From Pseudohalioglobus sediminis (lineage in GTDB: Bacteria > Pseudomonadota > Gammaproteobacteria > Pseudomonadales > Halieaceae): DNA of 64,000 bases. The stretch covers positions 496,001 through 560,000 of the forward strand of contig NZ_VTUX01000002.1 of assembly GCF_008370495.1 (NCBI RefSeq). Reading direction: 5' to 3'. Numbering within the stretch: the stretch's first letter is position 1; every line of letters starts with the position of its first letter. The translations under genes were made by a program, and so were the position numbers. Below are positions 39,128 to 48,468 of this stretch, piece after piece. The notes beneath the pieces were generated by a model. That model worked only from the letters and a program-made list of their open reading frames with translations. It ran no database searches and was not told where the DNA came from.

Positions 39128-39147
39128 CGGCCCCTATGAGGGGGCCG
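39128..39147 (-). terminator. Possible hairpin after TonB-receptor gene
   Basis: A 7-bp stem CGGCCCC (39128-39134) pairs with GGGGCCG (39141-39147) around TATGAG, 20 nt past the receptor stop and before the decarboxylase gene. There is no T-run, so it may act as a weak terminator that sets a lower level of decarboxylase and transporter expression. Confidence 0.35.
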
Positions 39148-39167
39148 TCCGGGTTATTCGGGAAGGA

Positions 39168-41477
39168 TTAAAACTTGATATCGAGGCGCACGCCCGCCCA
39201 GCGGGGCTTGCCAACCGTGCGCTGGAATCCGGTGTAGAAGGTTTCCAGGTTCTCGATGGCGGAGCTGTATTCTTCGTCGGCAAGGTTTTCGACGAATGCC
39301 TGCACGCCCCAGTGCTCGGCGTCATAGCCGACACGGACGTTCCACAACTCGTAGCTGTCGATGGCCCGCTCGGGTGTGTTGTCGGCGCTGGCGAACTGGT
39401 CATCGATAAAGCTGTAATCCACACGCGCCCAGGCCTCGCCCGCGCCCAGGTCGAACTGGTATTCCAGGCCAGCGGTGAAGGTGTTTTCCGGGGCCAGCGG
39501 GATGGTGTTTCCGTTGGCATTAAACAGGGCGCCATTGGTATCGATGGCGTTGTCGAACTTGTCGAACTCCGCCTCCAGGTAACCGTAGGCGACATCCAGG
39601 GTCAGGCCCTCGGTCAGCAAGGCCTTCACTTCAAGCTCAACACCCTGGGTATGGGCTTCCTCGGCGTTGACCACAATCTGTCGCTGCGTGCGCACATCCT
39701 GGCCACGCACCTGCAGGTCACTCCAGTCAAAGTAGAACGCGGCGGCATTGAACTGCATGCGGCTGTCCCACAACGAGGACTTGAACCCAACCTCGTAGTT
39801 CCAACCGGTTTCTTCATCAAAGGTGAGTTCCACCAGGTCCTGTGACGCATTGAAGCCGCCGACCTTGTAACCCTTGCTGATGGTACCGTAAACGGTCCAG
39901 TCCTCTGCCGGGAACCAGGTCAGGTTAAGCCGCGGGCTGATGTCGTCAAAGGTTTCGCTGTCACTGATATCTGACACCGGGATAGTAATGGTGGGACGGG
40001 TGAGTTCGTAGTACTCCACGTCGTCATAGGTATAGCGCAATCCGCCAGAGAGGCTCCACTGCTCGCTGATATCCCAGGTCAGGTCACCAAACACGGCGTA
40101 GCTCTTGGTTTGGGAGCCGCGATCCACGTCTTCAAAATTACCGACACTGATGCCTGAAGGACCGTTGAAGATAATATCGACCACGTCGCCGGGCAGGCCG
40201 AACTCGAGGATACCCAGCACATCCCAGACTGCCAGGTAAGGGTCGCTCTCCAGGTGGGTAGACAGGTCCGTTTCGTTAGTTTCGTCATCAGCATAAATAA
40301 AGCCGACCATCCAGTGCACGCTCTCATTGGCATTGGAGGCCAGCCTGAACTCCTGGCTGAAGGCTTCCATATCGCTGTCGCGTGACACCGTGAATGCCGG
40401 CGCTGAGGAAGCATCGCCCTCACCGGCCATGTCGTAATCATTTTTGATGTAACCGGTCACAGAGGTCAGCGTCACGGTATCGAAATCATACTCGATACGA
40501 GCGGTCACCATGGCAGTCTCACTGTCCATGCCCCGGCCCAGGTCGGTCGCGGTATCGGTGTAGTTATCCGGGTAAAACGGCACCTCCTGCAGTGGCCAGG
40601 GATCGAGGCCGAAGGTCGGGAACAGGAAACCGCCCTCTTCCACCACCAAACCAGGGATCTCACCGAGAATGCCGGTGGGCACCATGGCCGGGTAATCCTG
40701 CTGCATCTCCGACCAGGATACGCTGAAATCCGCGACCAGGGCGCTGTTCGGCTCCCAGCGTAACGCCGCCCTTATGCCCTGGTTTTCCTCGGCGTTGGAA
40801 GCGTCTGAGGGGCCCTTGTTGTCAATGTAGCCATCGTTCTCGTCATAGTAGGCGGCGCCACGCAGCGCCAAGGTATCGCCCAGTGGCACATTGCCGGTGG
40901 CCTTGGCCAGGTAGTGACCGTATTCGCCCGCTTCCAGGGTAACTTTACCGAAGGCTTCGTTCACGTCCGGCTTCGCGGTGGTGATATTGATGGCCCCGCC
41001 CATGGTATTGCGTCCAAAAAAAGTACCCTGGGGGCCGCGCAGCACCTCGATCCGCTCGATATCCAGCAGGCTGGTATCGGCAGTGCGCGAGGTGCCGTTG
41101 GTCAATACGTTTGGCACCACGTTGAACTCATCCACATAGATACCGACGGCGCTGGCCTGACCGCCGATGTTGGTCACCCCACGGATACCGAACTTGGTAT
41201 CGGCGCGGTTACCGCGCTGCTGGAAGCCCACGTTCGGGGTTTTGATGGCATAGCCGCTGAAGTCACTGATACCGGCGCGGTCGATGACATCCTCGGTGAA
41301 GGCGGTGACGCTGACAGGAACGTCCTGCAGCGATTGCTCGCGTTTCTGCGCTGTAACTACCACCTCTTCCAGCGCCAGCGGCGCATCAGACTGGGCTGCC
41401 ACCTGGGCTGACGCGGCTGCGGCAACGGCCAGGCAAAGTGTTTTCAGGCTGAAACGATTCGGAGAGAGTGCACTCAT
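39168..41477 (-). CDS. TonB-dependent outer-membrane receptor
   Basis: A 769-residue energy-driven outer-membrane importer. The signal peptide is about residues 1-28 (Ala-rich, ending VAAQ), followed by a TonB-box-like LEEVVVTAQKREQSLQDVPVSVTAF. The plug domain (about 45-160) contains GIRGVTN and the IERIEVLRGPQGTFFGRNTMGGAINI motif, and a beta-barrel ends in the aromatic-terminated RLDIKF. GAGG lies 7 nt before the ATG; a frame to 41531 was rejected as it precedes the signal peptide. The VVVTAQKR plug type is common in marine heterotrophs. The substrate may be a compound processed by the decarboxylase downstream and not iron, but this is inference. Confidence 0.93.
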   Translation of the reverse strand: MSALSPNRFSLKTLCLAVAAAASAQVAAQSDAPLALEEVVVTAQKREQSLQDVPVSVTAFTEDVIDRAGISDFSGYAIKTPNVGFQQRGNRADTKFGIRGVTNIGGQASAVGIYVDEFNVVPNVLTNGTSRTADTSLLDIERIEVLRGPQGTFFGRNTMGGAINITTAKPDVNEAFGKVTLEAGEYGHYLAKATGNVPLGDTLALRGAAYYDENDGYIDNKGPSDASNAEENQGIRAALRWEPNSALVADFSVSWSEMQQDYPAMVPTGILGEIPGLVVEEGGFLFPTFGLDPWPLQEVPFYPDNYTDTATDLGRGMDSETAMVTARIEYDFDTVTLTSVTGYIKNDYDMAGEGDASSAPAFTVSRDSDMEAFSQEFRLASNANESVHWMVGFIYADDETNETDLSTHLESDPYLAVWDVLGILEFGLPGDVVDIIFNGPSGISVGNFEDVDRGSQTKSYAVFGDLTWDISEQWSLSGGLRYTYDDVEYYELTRPTITIPVSDISDSETFDDISPRLNLTWFPAEDWTVYGTISKGYKVGGFNASQDLVELTFDEETGWNYEVGFKSSLWDSRMQFNAAAFYFDWSDLQVRGQDVRTQRQIVVNAEEAHTQGVELEVKALLTEGLTLDVAYGYLEAEFDKFDNAIDTNGALFNANGNTIPLAPENTFTAGLEYQFDLGAGEAWARVDYSFIDDQFASADNTPERAIDSYELWNVRVGYDAEHWGVQAFVENLADEEYSSAIENLETFYTGFQRTVGKPRWAGVRLDIKF

Positions 41478-41529
41478 GGTGGGGGCCTCTGTTGTTATGG
41501 ATATCAATTGCCAGACCCGTATTTTGCAC

Positions 41530-41541
41530 ATTTGTACAAAT
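41530..41541. promoter_or_regulatory. Perfect 12-bp palindrome upstream of TonB-receptor gene
   Basis: ATTTGTACAAAT is self-complementary and lies 53 bp before the receptor ATG, in AT-rich DNA suitable for a promoter. It could bind a dimeric regulator. Within the 295-bp gap between the receptor and recJ I see no reading frame with a good start. Confidence 0.4.
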
Positions 41542-41772
41542 TACTCAATACACCGGAAGCGAAAATCCTGCCGCTGCGGCAACTTTCTGCATCGATAGAC
41601 CTGGTTTTCGGGCGCAAAGCCGCAGCAGTCCCTGGGCGGACTTGCCCGCTGGTTCCAGCCACACGGAGTTGTATTGACCGGGACAGACTCGACCGGCTAT
41701 TGAAAGAATGCGCGGATTGATCGCGTGAAGAGGCCGTTCAGCGATCGGCCTGCAGCCGGGAAAGCATAGCGC

Positions 41773-43503
41773 CTAGCGGCTGGGAACGATGTGTTCCACG
41801 ACAAGTTGTACACTGCTGCGCCCACGATACTCGTTGACGTCGAGACGATAGGCGAGCTGCAGCTGTGTAGCCGAGGGATCGGGCCATCGCTGCAGGTCCA
41901 CGTTGAAGGCGATGGCATCGAGCAACTCACCACTGCCGGGAGCGGAAAGCACCAGCTTCAGGTGTTTTTCTCCTACCAGCCTCTGGTGCACCACGTCGAA
42001 TACGCCATCGAAAACCGGTTCCGGGAAGTGCTGACCCCACGGGCCCGCATAGCGCAGCGTGGTCGCCGTCTCCAGGGACAGGTCCCGGGGTGACAGCTCC
42101 CCGTCGGACTCAACCACGGCCTGCAGGTGCACATCGCGGGCGTGGCGCTCCACCTCCTCGGTGAAAGCCCGCTGAAAGTCCGCGTACGCCTTGCGGGGTA
42201 GTGTCAGGCCTGCCGCCATGGCATGGCCGCCAAACTTGAGGATCATACCCGGGTGGCGCGTGGCCACGGCGTCGAGTATGTCGCGGATGTGAATGCCGGG
42301 GATGGAACGCGCCGAGCCCTTGATCTCCCCGGGGTCGCCATCAGCGAACGCAATCGTCGGCCGGTGCAAGCGGTCCTTGATGCGCGAGGCGAGAATCCCG
42401 ATCACCCCCTGGTGCCAGTCAGCCTGGTACAGGGTCATGGCGATCGGCGCCGCATCGGCCGCGACTGACAGGTCGTCGAGCAGTCGCAGGGCCTGATCCT
42501 GCATGTCTGCTTCTATGATGCGGCGGTCCTGGTTCTTCTGGTGCAGTGCCGCCGCCAGTTCACGCGCTGCAGACCAGTCTTCCTGCAGCAGGCATTCAAT
42601 ACCCAGCGAAATATCATCCAGCCGGCCCGCCGCGTTGATACGCGGGCCCACGGCAAAGCCGAGGTCAGAGGCGACAACCGACTGGCTAGACCTGGACGCC
42701 ACTTCCAGCAGCGCCATGATACCCGGCCGCGCCTGCCCCTGGCGTATGCGCTGCAGGCCGGCTGCCACCAGTATGCGGTTGTTCCGGTCCAGCGGCACCA
42801 CGTCCGCCACCGTACCCAGTGCGACCAGGTCGGTGAACTGCCCGAGGTTGGGTGCCTCGCGCTCCCTGAACCAGCCGCGCTCCCGCAGTTCTGACCTCAA
42901 CGCCAGCATGATGTAGAAGATCACCCCCACGCCGGCGAGATTCTTGCTCGGAAAAGTGCAGCCGTCCTGGTTGGGGTTAACGATGACATCTGCCTGCGGC
43001 AGCGTCTGGCCGGCCAGGTGATGATCGGTGATCACCGTGGTAATGCCTGCGTCGCGTGCTGCCGCCACGCCATCGATGCTGGAGATGCCGTTGTCTACCG
43101 TCACGATGAGTTCCGGAGAGCCCTGCGCCAGCGCCAGCTCGACAATTTCCGGCGTCAGGCCGTAGCCGTACTCGAAGCGGTTGGGCACCAGGTAGCCCAC
43201 ATTTTTGGCACCGAAGGCACGCAGCGCGGCCACGGCCAACGCGGTACTGGTGGCGCCGTCTGCGTCGTAGTCACCAACAATGAGGATGTGCCGGTCGGCG
43301 GCTATCGCGTCCGCCAGCACAGCGGCCGCTCGATCAGCGTGCAACAGTCTTTCAGGGCGCAACAGCTGCCCCAGCCCCAGTTCAAGGTCGGCAGGGTCTG
43401 CCACGCCGCGCGCAGCGTAGACGCGAGCCAGCAGTGGATGTAGCGGCGTATCCTGCCAGGCAGCGGGTGGGTCAACCGCGCGCCTGCGAATGGTTTTCTC
43501 CAC
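41773..43503 (-). CDS. recJ: Single-stranded-DNA-specific exonuclease RecJ
   Basis: A 5'-3' exonuclease used in RecF-pathway recombination and mismatch repair. The 576-residue product has the DHH motifs ILIVGDYDADGATSTA, TVDNGISS and ITDHHLAG, then the DHHA1 domain including KFGGHAMAAGLTLP and a C-terminal OB-like domain. The start is a GTG with GAGGAG 9 nt upstream, 13 nt after the thrC stop; the longer frame to 43608 runs back through thrC and was rejected. The last gene of a conserved hom-thrC-recJ series. Confidence 0.95.
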   Translation of the reverse strand: MEKTIRRRAVDPPAAWQDTPLHPLLARVYAARGVADPADLELGLGQLLRPERLLHADRAAAVLADAIAADRHILIVGDYDADGATSTALAVAALRAFGAKNVGYLVPNRFEYGYGLTPEIVELALAQGSPELIVTVDNGISSIDGVAAARDAGITTVITDHHLAGQTLPQADVIVNPNQDGCTFPSKNLAGVGVIFYIMLALRSELRERGWFREREAPNLGQFTDLVALGTVADVVPLDRNNRILVAAGLQRIRQGQARPGIMALLEVASRSSQSVVASDLGFAVGPRINAAGRLDDISLGIECLLQEDWSAARELAAALHQKNQDRRIIEADMQDQALRLLDDLSVAADAAPIAMTLYQADWHQGVIGILASRIKDRLHRPTIAFADGDPGEIKGSARSIPGIHIRDILDAVATRHPGMILKFGGHAMAAGLTLPRKAYADFQRAFTEEVERHARDVHLQAVVESDGELSPRDLSLETATTLRYAGPWGQHFPEPVFDGVFDVVHQRLVGEKHLKLVLSAPGSGELLDAIAFNVDLQRWPDPSATQLQLAYRLDVNEYRGRSSVQLVVEHIVPSR

Positions 43504-43516
43504 GCCGGGAATCTCC

Positions 43517-44914
43517 TCAGGCGTTGATATTGCCCGCCATAAAGGCCTGCACCGCTGCCAGTTCATTGGGCAGCACTTCACAGCGCTCGGGGCGCTCAAA
43601 CAGGTCACGCAGATGGTGTGGCAGGCTGGGCGCCTCGTCGAGGCCCGCCTGCTTCACCGCGTCCGGGAACTTTGCGGGGTGGGCGGTAGCCAGGGTGACG
43701 ACGGGCACACTCGCAGGCAGGTCACAATCCAGGGCCGCTTTCACGCCGATGGCGCTGTGCGGGTCGAGCATATACTCGCAACGATCCCAGGTGGCCGCGA
43801 TCTGCTCGCGGGTTTCGTCATCGCTGACACGACAGCTGGAGAACAGCGTCTTCGCTCGATCCATCGCCGCAGCAGAGAAACTGATGTCGCCCGCATCGAA
43901 ACGCGACATCAGGTCGCCTATCGCTGCGCCGTCGCGCTGGTAGAGATCGAACAGCAAGCGTTCGAAGTTTGATGACACGGTAATATCCATGCTCGGTGAC
44001 AGCGTGTGCTCCAGTGACTGCCTGCCGTAGGTGCCGCTGGTCAGCACCCGGTGCAAGACATCATTGCTGTTGGTGGCGATGATCAGCCGCTCTATCGGCA
44101 AGCCCATCTGCTGCGCCAGGTAACCGGCAAAAATATCGCCGAAGTTCCCGGTGGGTACGGAAAACGCCATCTTGCGGGCCGGCGCGCCCAGGGCCACGGC
44201 GGCGTAGAAGTAGTACACGATCTGCGCCATGATGCGCGCCCAGTTGATCGAATTGACCGCCACCAGGCGACGGTCGGCTGGCAGGAAGCCGCGATCGTTG
44301 AAGCTGGACTTGACCATCGCCTGGCAATCATCGAAGTTGCCCTGCACCGCCAGGTTGTGGATGTTGTCGCCGACGACAGTTGTCATCTGCTTGCGCTGCA
44401 CATCGGACACCCGGCCGTGCGGGTGCAGGATGAAGATATCGATATTGTTGCAGCGCTTGCAGCCTTCGATAGCGGCCGATCCGGTGTCACCGGAAGTTGC
44501 ACCCATGATCACGACTTTCTGGTGTTTGCGCTCGAGCACGTAATCCAGCAGGCGCCCGAGCAATTGCAGGGCGAAATCCTTGAACGCCAGCGTGGGCCCG
44601 TGAAACAGCTCAAGCACCCACTGGTTGTGATCGAGTTGCACCAGCGGCGCCACGGCGTCATGCCGAAACTCGGCGTAGGTGGATTGCAGTATGGCTTCTA
44701 GATCGGCCTCCGGGATGCAATCGGATACAAACGGCGCGATGATTTTCTGCGCCAGTTGCGGATAATCCAGCTCTGCCATCTGCTCGATGTCTGCAGCGCT
44801 GAATTGCGGTAATGTCTCGGGCACATAAAGTCCGCCGTCGGCGGCGAGCCCCGTGAGCAAGACGTCTTCAAAGTTGAGTGCCGGGGCCTGGCCCCGCGTG
44901 CTGATGTACTTCAC
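43517..44914 (-). CDS. thrC: Threonine synthase
   Basis: Converts O-phosphohomoserine to threonine with PLP. The 465-residue protein begins at GTG (VKYISTRGQAPALNFEDVLLTGLAADGGLYVPE), the typical N-terminal block, with AGGAAA upstream. The PLP lysine is in HGPTLAFKDFALQLLG. IMGATSGDTGSAAIEGC is the phosphate-binding loop, and FSVPTGNFGDIFAGYLA is also diagnostic. It follows hom by 10 nt. Confidence 0.96.
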   Translation of the reverse strand: MKYISTRGQAPALNFEDVLLTGLAADGGLYVPETLPQFSAADIEQMAELDYPQLAQKIIAPFVSDCIPEADLEAILQSTYAEFRHDAVAPLVQLDHNQWVLELFHGPTLAFKDFALQLLGRLLDYVLERKHQKVVIMGATSGDTGSAAIEGCKRCNNIDIFILHPHGRVSDVQRKQMTTVVGDNIHNLAVQGNFDDCQAMVKSSFNDRGFLPADRRLVAVNSINWARIMAQIVYYFYAAVALGAPARKMAFSVPTGNFGDIFAGYLAQQMGLPIERLIIATNSNDVLHRVLTSGTYGRQSLEHTLSPSMDITVSSNFERLLFDLYQRDGAAIGDLMSRFDAGDISFSAAAMDRAKTLFSSCRVSDDETREQIAATWDRCEYMLDPHSAIGVKAALDCDLPASVPVVTLATAHPAKFPDAVKQAGLDEAPSLPHHLRDLFERPERCEVLPNELAAVQAFMAGNINA

Positions 44915-44924
44915 TGCTTGTTTC

Positions 44925-46238
44925 CTACCCGTCCAGTACTTCCACCCGAATACGGGCGATTTCACTGGAGATCGACTCCAGCGATTCAATGGCGCTGACT
45001 GCTTTTTCCATGCGTCCCTGCGCGGCGCTGTTGGTGAGCACGATCAGGGGAACCCTGGTCTCTCCCTCCGCCGGGGCTTTCTGGATCAGTGCTTCGATAC
45101 TGATCCCCTGCTCGCTGAAAATCGACGCAATTTGAGACAGCACGCCCGGTTTGTCCTCCGCCACCATGCGCAGGTACCAGGGCGTCACCACATCTGCCAT
45201 GGGCACGATGGGGACTTCAGCCAGGCAGGCGCTGGCGACACCGAGAGCGGGCACCCGACAGGCCTGGCCCACAGATATCTCACGCGCCAGATCGACAATA
45301 TCCGCTACCACGGCCGAGGCAGTGGGTTCGGCGCCGGCGCCGGCGCCATAGTACAGGGTGGGCCCTACGGCATCGCCCTCGACCAGCACCGCGTTCTTCA
45401 CGCCATTGACATTGGCCAGCAAGCGCTGCTCCGGGATCAGCGTGGGATGCACACGCAGTTCCACACCCGCTCCATTGCACTTGGCCACCCCGAGGTGCTT
45501 GATACGGTAACCGAGCTCCTCGGCGTATTCCACGTCCTGCGGGGTCAGGCGCGTGATGCCCTCGGTGTAGACGGAGCTGAAACGCAAAGGCATGCCAAAC
45601 GCCAGCGAGGCGAGGATCACCAGCTTGTGCGCCGCATCGATGCCCTCGACATCAAAAGTGGGGTCGGCTTCCGCATAACCCAGTGCCTGCGCCTCGGCCA
45701 GCACATCGGCGAAATCACGACCTTTGTCGCGCATTTCGCTGAGGATAAAATTGCCGGTGCCGTTGATGATTCCCGCCAGCCACTCGATGCGATTCCCCGA
45801 GAGCCCCTCTCGCAGCGCCTTGATAATGGGAATGCCACCAGCCACTGCCGCTTCGTAGCGGATCACCACCTGGTTCGCCTCGGCCAGGGCAAACAGCTCG
45901 TTGCCAAATTCAGCGATCAGGGCCTTGTTGGCGGTGACCACGTGCTTGCCATTGCGCAGGGCCAGCTCTACCAGCTCCCGGGCAACGGTGGTGCCGCCAA
46001 TGAGCTCCACCAGGACATCGATCTCCGGGTCCTGGGCCACCGCGAAAATATCACGACTGACCTGAACCCCTTCCAGGTCGCAGTCCGGATGATCGCGCCG
46101 TGCGCCCACGTGCACCACGTCGACGGCACTCTGGGCCCTGGCGCGGATCAGGTCCGCGTTGCGCTGGAGCACATTAAAGGTACCGCTGCCCACGGTACCG
46201 AGGCCGCATATTCCCACTTTTACTGCTGCTGAGCTCAT
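44925..46238 (-). CDS. hom: Homoserine dehydrogenase
   Basis: Reduces aspartate semialdehyde to homoserine in the threonine/methionine branch. The 437-residue protein has the NAD(P)-binding GICGLGTVGSGTFNVL start, the catalytic region GIINGTGNFILSEM, and a C-terminal ACT domain from about residue 350 (DKPGVLSQIASIFSEQGISIEALIQ), the usual site for threonine feedback inhibition. It starts the hom-thrC-recJ unit. The aminotransferase gene lies 35 nt upstream. Confidence 0.96.
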   Translation of the reverse strand: MSSAAVKVGICGLGTVGSGTFNVLQRNADLIRARAQSAVDVVHVGARRDHPDCDLEGVQVSRDIFAVAQDPEIDVLVELIGGTTVARELVELALRNGKHVVTANKALIAEFGNELFALAEANQVVIRYEAAVAGGIPIIKALREGLSGNRIEWLAGIINGTGNFILSEMRDKGRDFADVLAEAQALGYAEADPTFDVEGIDAAHKLVILASLAFGMPLRFSSVYTEGITRLTPQDVEYAEELGYRIKHLGVAKCNGAGVELRVHPTLIPEQRLLANVNGVKNAVLVEGDAVGPTLYYGAGAGAEPTASAVVADIVDLAREISVGQACRVPALGVASACLAEVPIVPMADVVTPWYLRMVAEDKPGVLSQIASIFSEQGISIEALIQKAPAEGETRVPLIVLTNSAAQGRMEKAVSAIESLESISSEIARIRVEVLDG

Positions 46239-46273
46239 TCTATGCCCGTCACTCCCTGCTGGTGGCTCGCGAT

Positions 46274-47464
46274 TCAGGCGAAACCGTCCTGTTTAATCAT
46301 TTTCTTGATGCTGCGCAGTGCCTGGCGCGTGCGATGCTCATTCTCGATCAGGCCGAAGCGCACATAACCCTCGCCATACTCACCAAAGCCAACGCCCGGT
46401 GACACCGCAACCTTGGCCTCGCGCAGCAATTTCTTGCTGAACTCCAACGAGCCCAGTTCCGCGTAAAACTCGGGAATCTTCGCCCACACAAACATGGTTG
46501 CCCGTGGTGGTGTCACTGGCCATCCAGCCTCATTGAGACCGTGGCACAAGACATCGCGCCGTGAGCGGTACATATTGTTAATTTCCTCGACACAGGCCTG
46601 GTCACCCTCGAGCGCCTTGATCGCGGCTACCTGTATCGGCGTGAACATGCCGTAATCAAGGTATGACTTGATGCGCGCCAGCGCACCGACCAGGGTCTTG
46701 TTGCCGCAGCAGAAGCCCACGCGCCAGCCGGGCATATTATAGCTCTTGGACATGCTGAAGAATTCCACAGCGACGTCCATCGCCCCGTCAACCTGCAGGA
46801 TCGAGGGTGCCACGTAACCGTCGTAGCACAGGTCCGCATAGGCCAGGTCCTGGACCACCCAGATCTTGTGCTCGCGAGCGATCGCCACTACCCGCTCGTA
46901 AAACTCCAGCTCCACACAGTGTGCGGTAGGGTTGGAGGGAAAATTGAGTACCAGCATTTTCGGCCGCGGCCAGCTGTTGTGGATGGCCTTTTCCAATTCC
47001 ACAAAGAACGCGTTCTCGTCCTGACCCATAGGCACATGGCGAATATCCGCGCCGGAAATGACAAAGCCATAGGGATGTATCGGATAGGACGGGTTGGGCA
47101 CCAGCACCGCATCGCCCGGCCCGGTGCAAGCCAGCGCCAGGTGCGCCAGGCCTTCCTTGGAACCGAGTGTGACGATAGCCTCGGTGTCCGGGCAGAGTGT
47201 CACGTCGTAGCGCCTCTGGTACCAGTCACAGATGGCCTTGCGCAACCGCGGTATACCCTTGGACTGCGAGTACCGATGCGTATCACCGCGCTGTGCCGTT
47301 TCCACGAGTTTATCGACAATGTGAGCCGGTGTGGGCTGGTCGGGGTTGCCCATGCCGAAATCGATGATGTCTTCACCGGCCGCCCGCGCGCGCTGCTTCA
47401 AATCGCCAATGATGTTGAAAACATAGGGGGGAAGGCGTGAGATTCGCCGAAATTGCTCGTCCAC
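46274..47464 (-). CDS. alaC: Class I PLP aminotransferase, AlaC type
   Basis: Glutamate-pyruvate-type transaminase of the AlaC group, probably making alanine. The 396-residue protein has [57 protein letters not shown] and the Schiff-base lysine in [15 protein letters not shown]. The start is a GTG ([16 protein letters not shown]), the family's usual N-terminus. An open frame continues to 47605 but reads Pro- and Ala-rich nonsense across the promoter. A strong promoter lies about 60 bp upstream. Placed before hom, as in Pseudomonas. Confidence 0.92.
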   Translation of the reverse strand: MDEQFRRISRLPPYVFNIIGDLKQRARAAGEDIIDFGMGNPDQPTPAHIVDKLVETAQRGDTHRYSQSKGIPRLRKAICDWYQRRYDVTLCPDTEAIVTLGSKEGLAHLALACTGPGDAVLVPNPSYPIHPYGFVISGADIRHVPMGQDENAFFVELEKAIHNSWPRPKMLVLNFPSNPTAHCVELEFYERVVAIAREHKIWVVQDLAYADLCYDGYVAPSILQVDGAMDVAVEFFSMSKSYNMPGWRVGFCCGNKTLVGALARIKSYLDYGMFTPIQVAAIKALEGDQACVEEINNMYRSRRDVLCHGLNEAGWPVTPPRATMFVWAKIPEFYAELGSLEFSKKLLREAKVAVSPGVGFGEYGEGYVRFGLIENEHRTRQALRSIKKMIKQDGFA

Positions 47465-47524
47465 GGTAGTCGCTCTGTTCCAGGGCCCGCAGGGCCGGGG
47501 GGGTGATAGCCAAAAAGGGTGGAA

Positions 47525-47553
47525 ACAGTAAGGTCTATAGGTGGGGATGTCAA
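47525..47553 (-). promoter_or_regulatory. Sigma-70-type promoter for the alaC gene
   Basis: On the minus strand, TTGACA (consensus -35, 47548-47553) and TACTGT (47525-47530) are exactly 17 bp apart. This would give a leader of about 50 nt with a small GGCCC/GGGCC stem before the GTG. A GCAGGG/CCCTGC hairpin (47562-47578) just upstream may end the dsbC transcript. Confidence 0.6.
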
Positions 47554-47634
47554 CGCGGGGAGCAGGGAAACACCCTGCCCTGGCGGCGGCAGCGGCCGCA
47601 ACCACTCCCGCGCCGGGGATACACGGAATCGCTT

Positions 47635-48384
47635 TCAGTCGAGGCCCAGGGTCACCATCAGCTGGTCGGCGCTCTGGTAGCCGGGAATCATCTGTCCGGA
47701 CTCGGTGACCATGGCCGGCGTGCCCCGCACCCCGAGTTCCTGCCCGATCTGGTACTGCTCGGCCACAGGGTTGTCGTCACACTGCTTAATCGGCACCGAC
47801 TCCTTGTTCTTCAGCCGGGTCAACGCGTCCTGCTGGTTCGGCGCGCACCAGGCACCAACCAGTTGGCGATAACCCTCTGAGTCCACGCCGCCCCTGGGGT
47901 AGGCGAGGTAACGCACCTCGATGCCACGCTTGTTCAACTCGGGTACTTCCTTGTGCAGCTTCTGGCAGTAAAAACAGGTGATATCAGTGAATACACTGAT
48001 ATAGGCGCGCCGCTCGCCCGTGGCGGGAAACACGATCATATCTGCCGTGTCGACCTCGGCCAACCTGGCAACCCGCTCTGCATCACGGCGCTTCTCGGCC
48101 AGGTTGACATACTGGCCATCGCTGACCTGAAACAGGTCGCCGAGAATAAAGTACTGACCGTTCCCTGTGGCGTAAACCATGGGACCGGCCTCAAACTGGA
48201 CCTCATACATGCCGGGAATCTCACTGGTGCTCACGCTACCAACCTTCAAACCCATGGCCGGGTTGTCCAGGGCTGCCTTGAGCTTCTCGGTCACGGCCTT
48301 GTCCGCTGGAGCGCCTGCAAAGGCGAAAGCGGCCAGTGCCGTCAGCGTGAATGCCGTGAAGGCTTTAAAGGTCAGATTGAACAT
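47635..48384 (-). CDS. dsbC: Thiol:disulfide interchange protein DsbC
   Basis: A periplasmic disulfide isomerase. The 249-residue precursor has a signal peptide (about 1-23, ending AFAFAG), an N-terminal dimerisation domain and a thioredoxin-fold domain with [17 protein letters not shown]. The active site is CFYC, where most DsbC proteins have CGYC. A second cysteine pair (WCAPN ... KQCDDN) and the cis-proline loop RGTPAMV are conserved. It lies downstream of xerD, the conserved order. Confidence 0.94.
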   Translation of the reverse strand: MFNLTFKAFTAFTLTALAAFAFAGAPADKAVTEKLKAALDNPAMGLKVGSVSTSEIPGMYEVQFEAGPMVYATGNGQYFILGDLFQVSDGQYVNLAEKRRDAERVARLAEVDTADMIVFPATGERRAYISVFTDITCFYCQKLHKEVPELNKRGIEVRYLAYPRGGVDSEGYRQLVGAWCAPNQQDALTRLKNKESVPIKQCDDNPVAEQYQIGQELGVRGTPAMVTESGQMIPGYQSADQLMVTLGLD

Positions 48385-48468
48385 ATTGGTTCCTCGTTTG
48401 CGGCAGCGTGTGTCGCCGCCTGTGCTGTAGGTGTCGCCTCTTTGAGCCGACTTCCGCCGCAGAGTTCC

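Noticed and set aside
41773-43608. RecJ and other core proteins starting at far-upstream in-frame codons
   Set aside because: The longer forms run back into upstream genes. GTG or ATG starts with ribosome sites next to those stops give family-typical N-termini.
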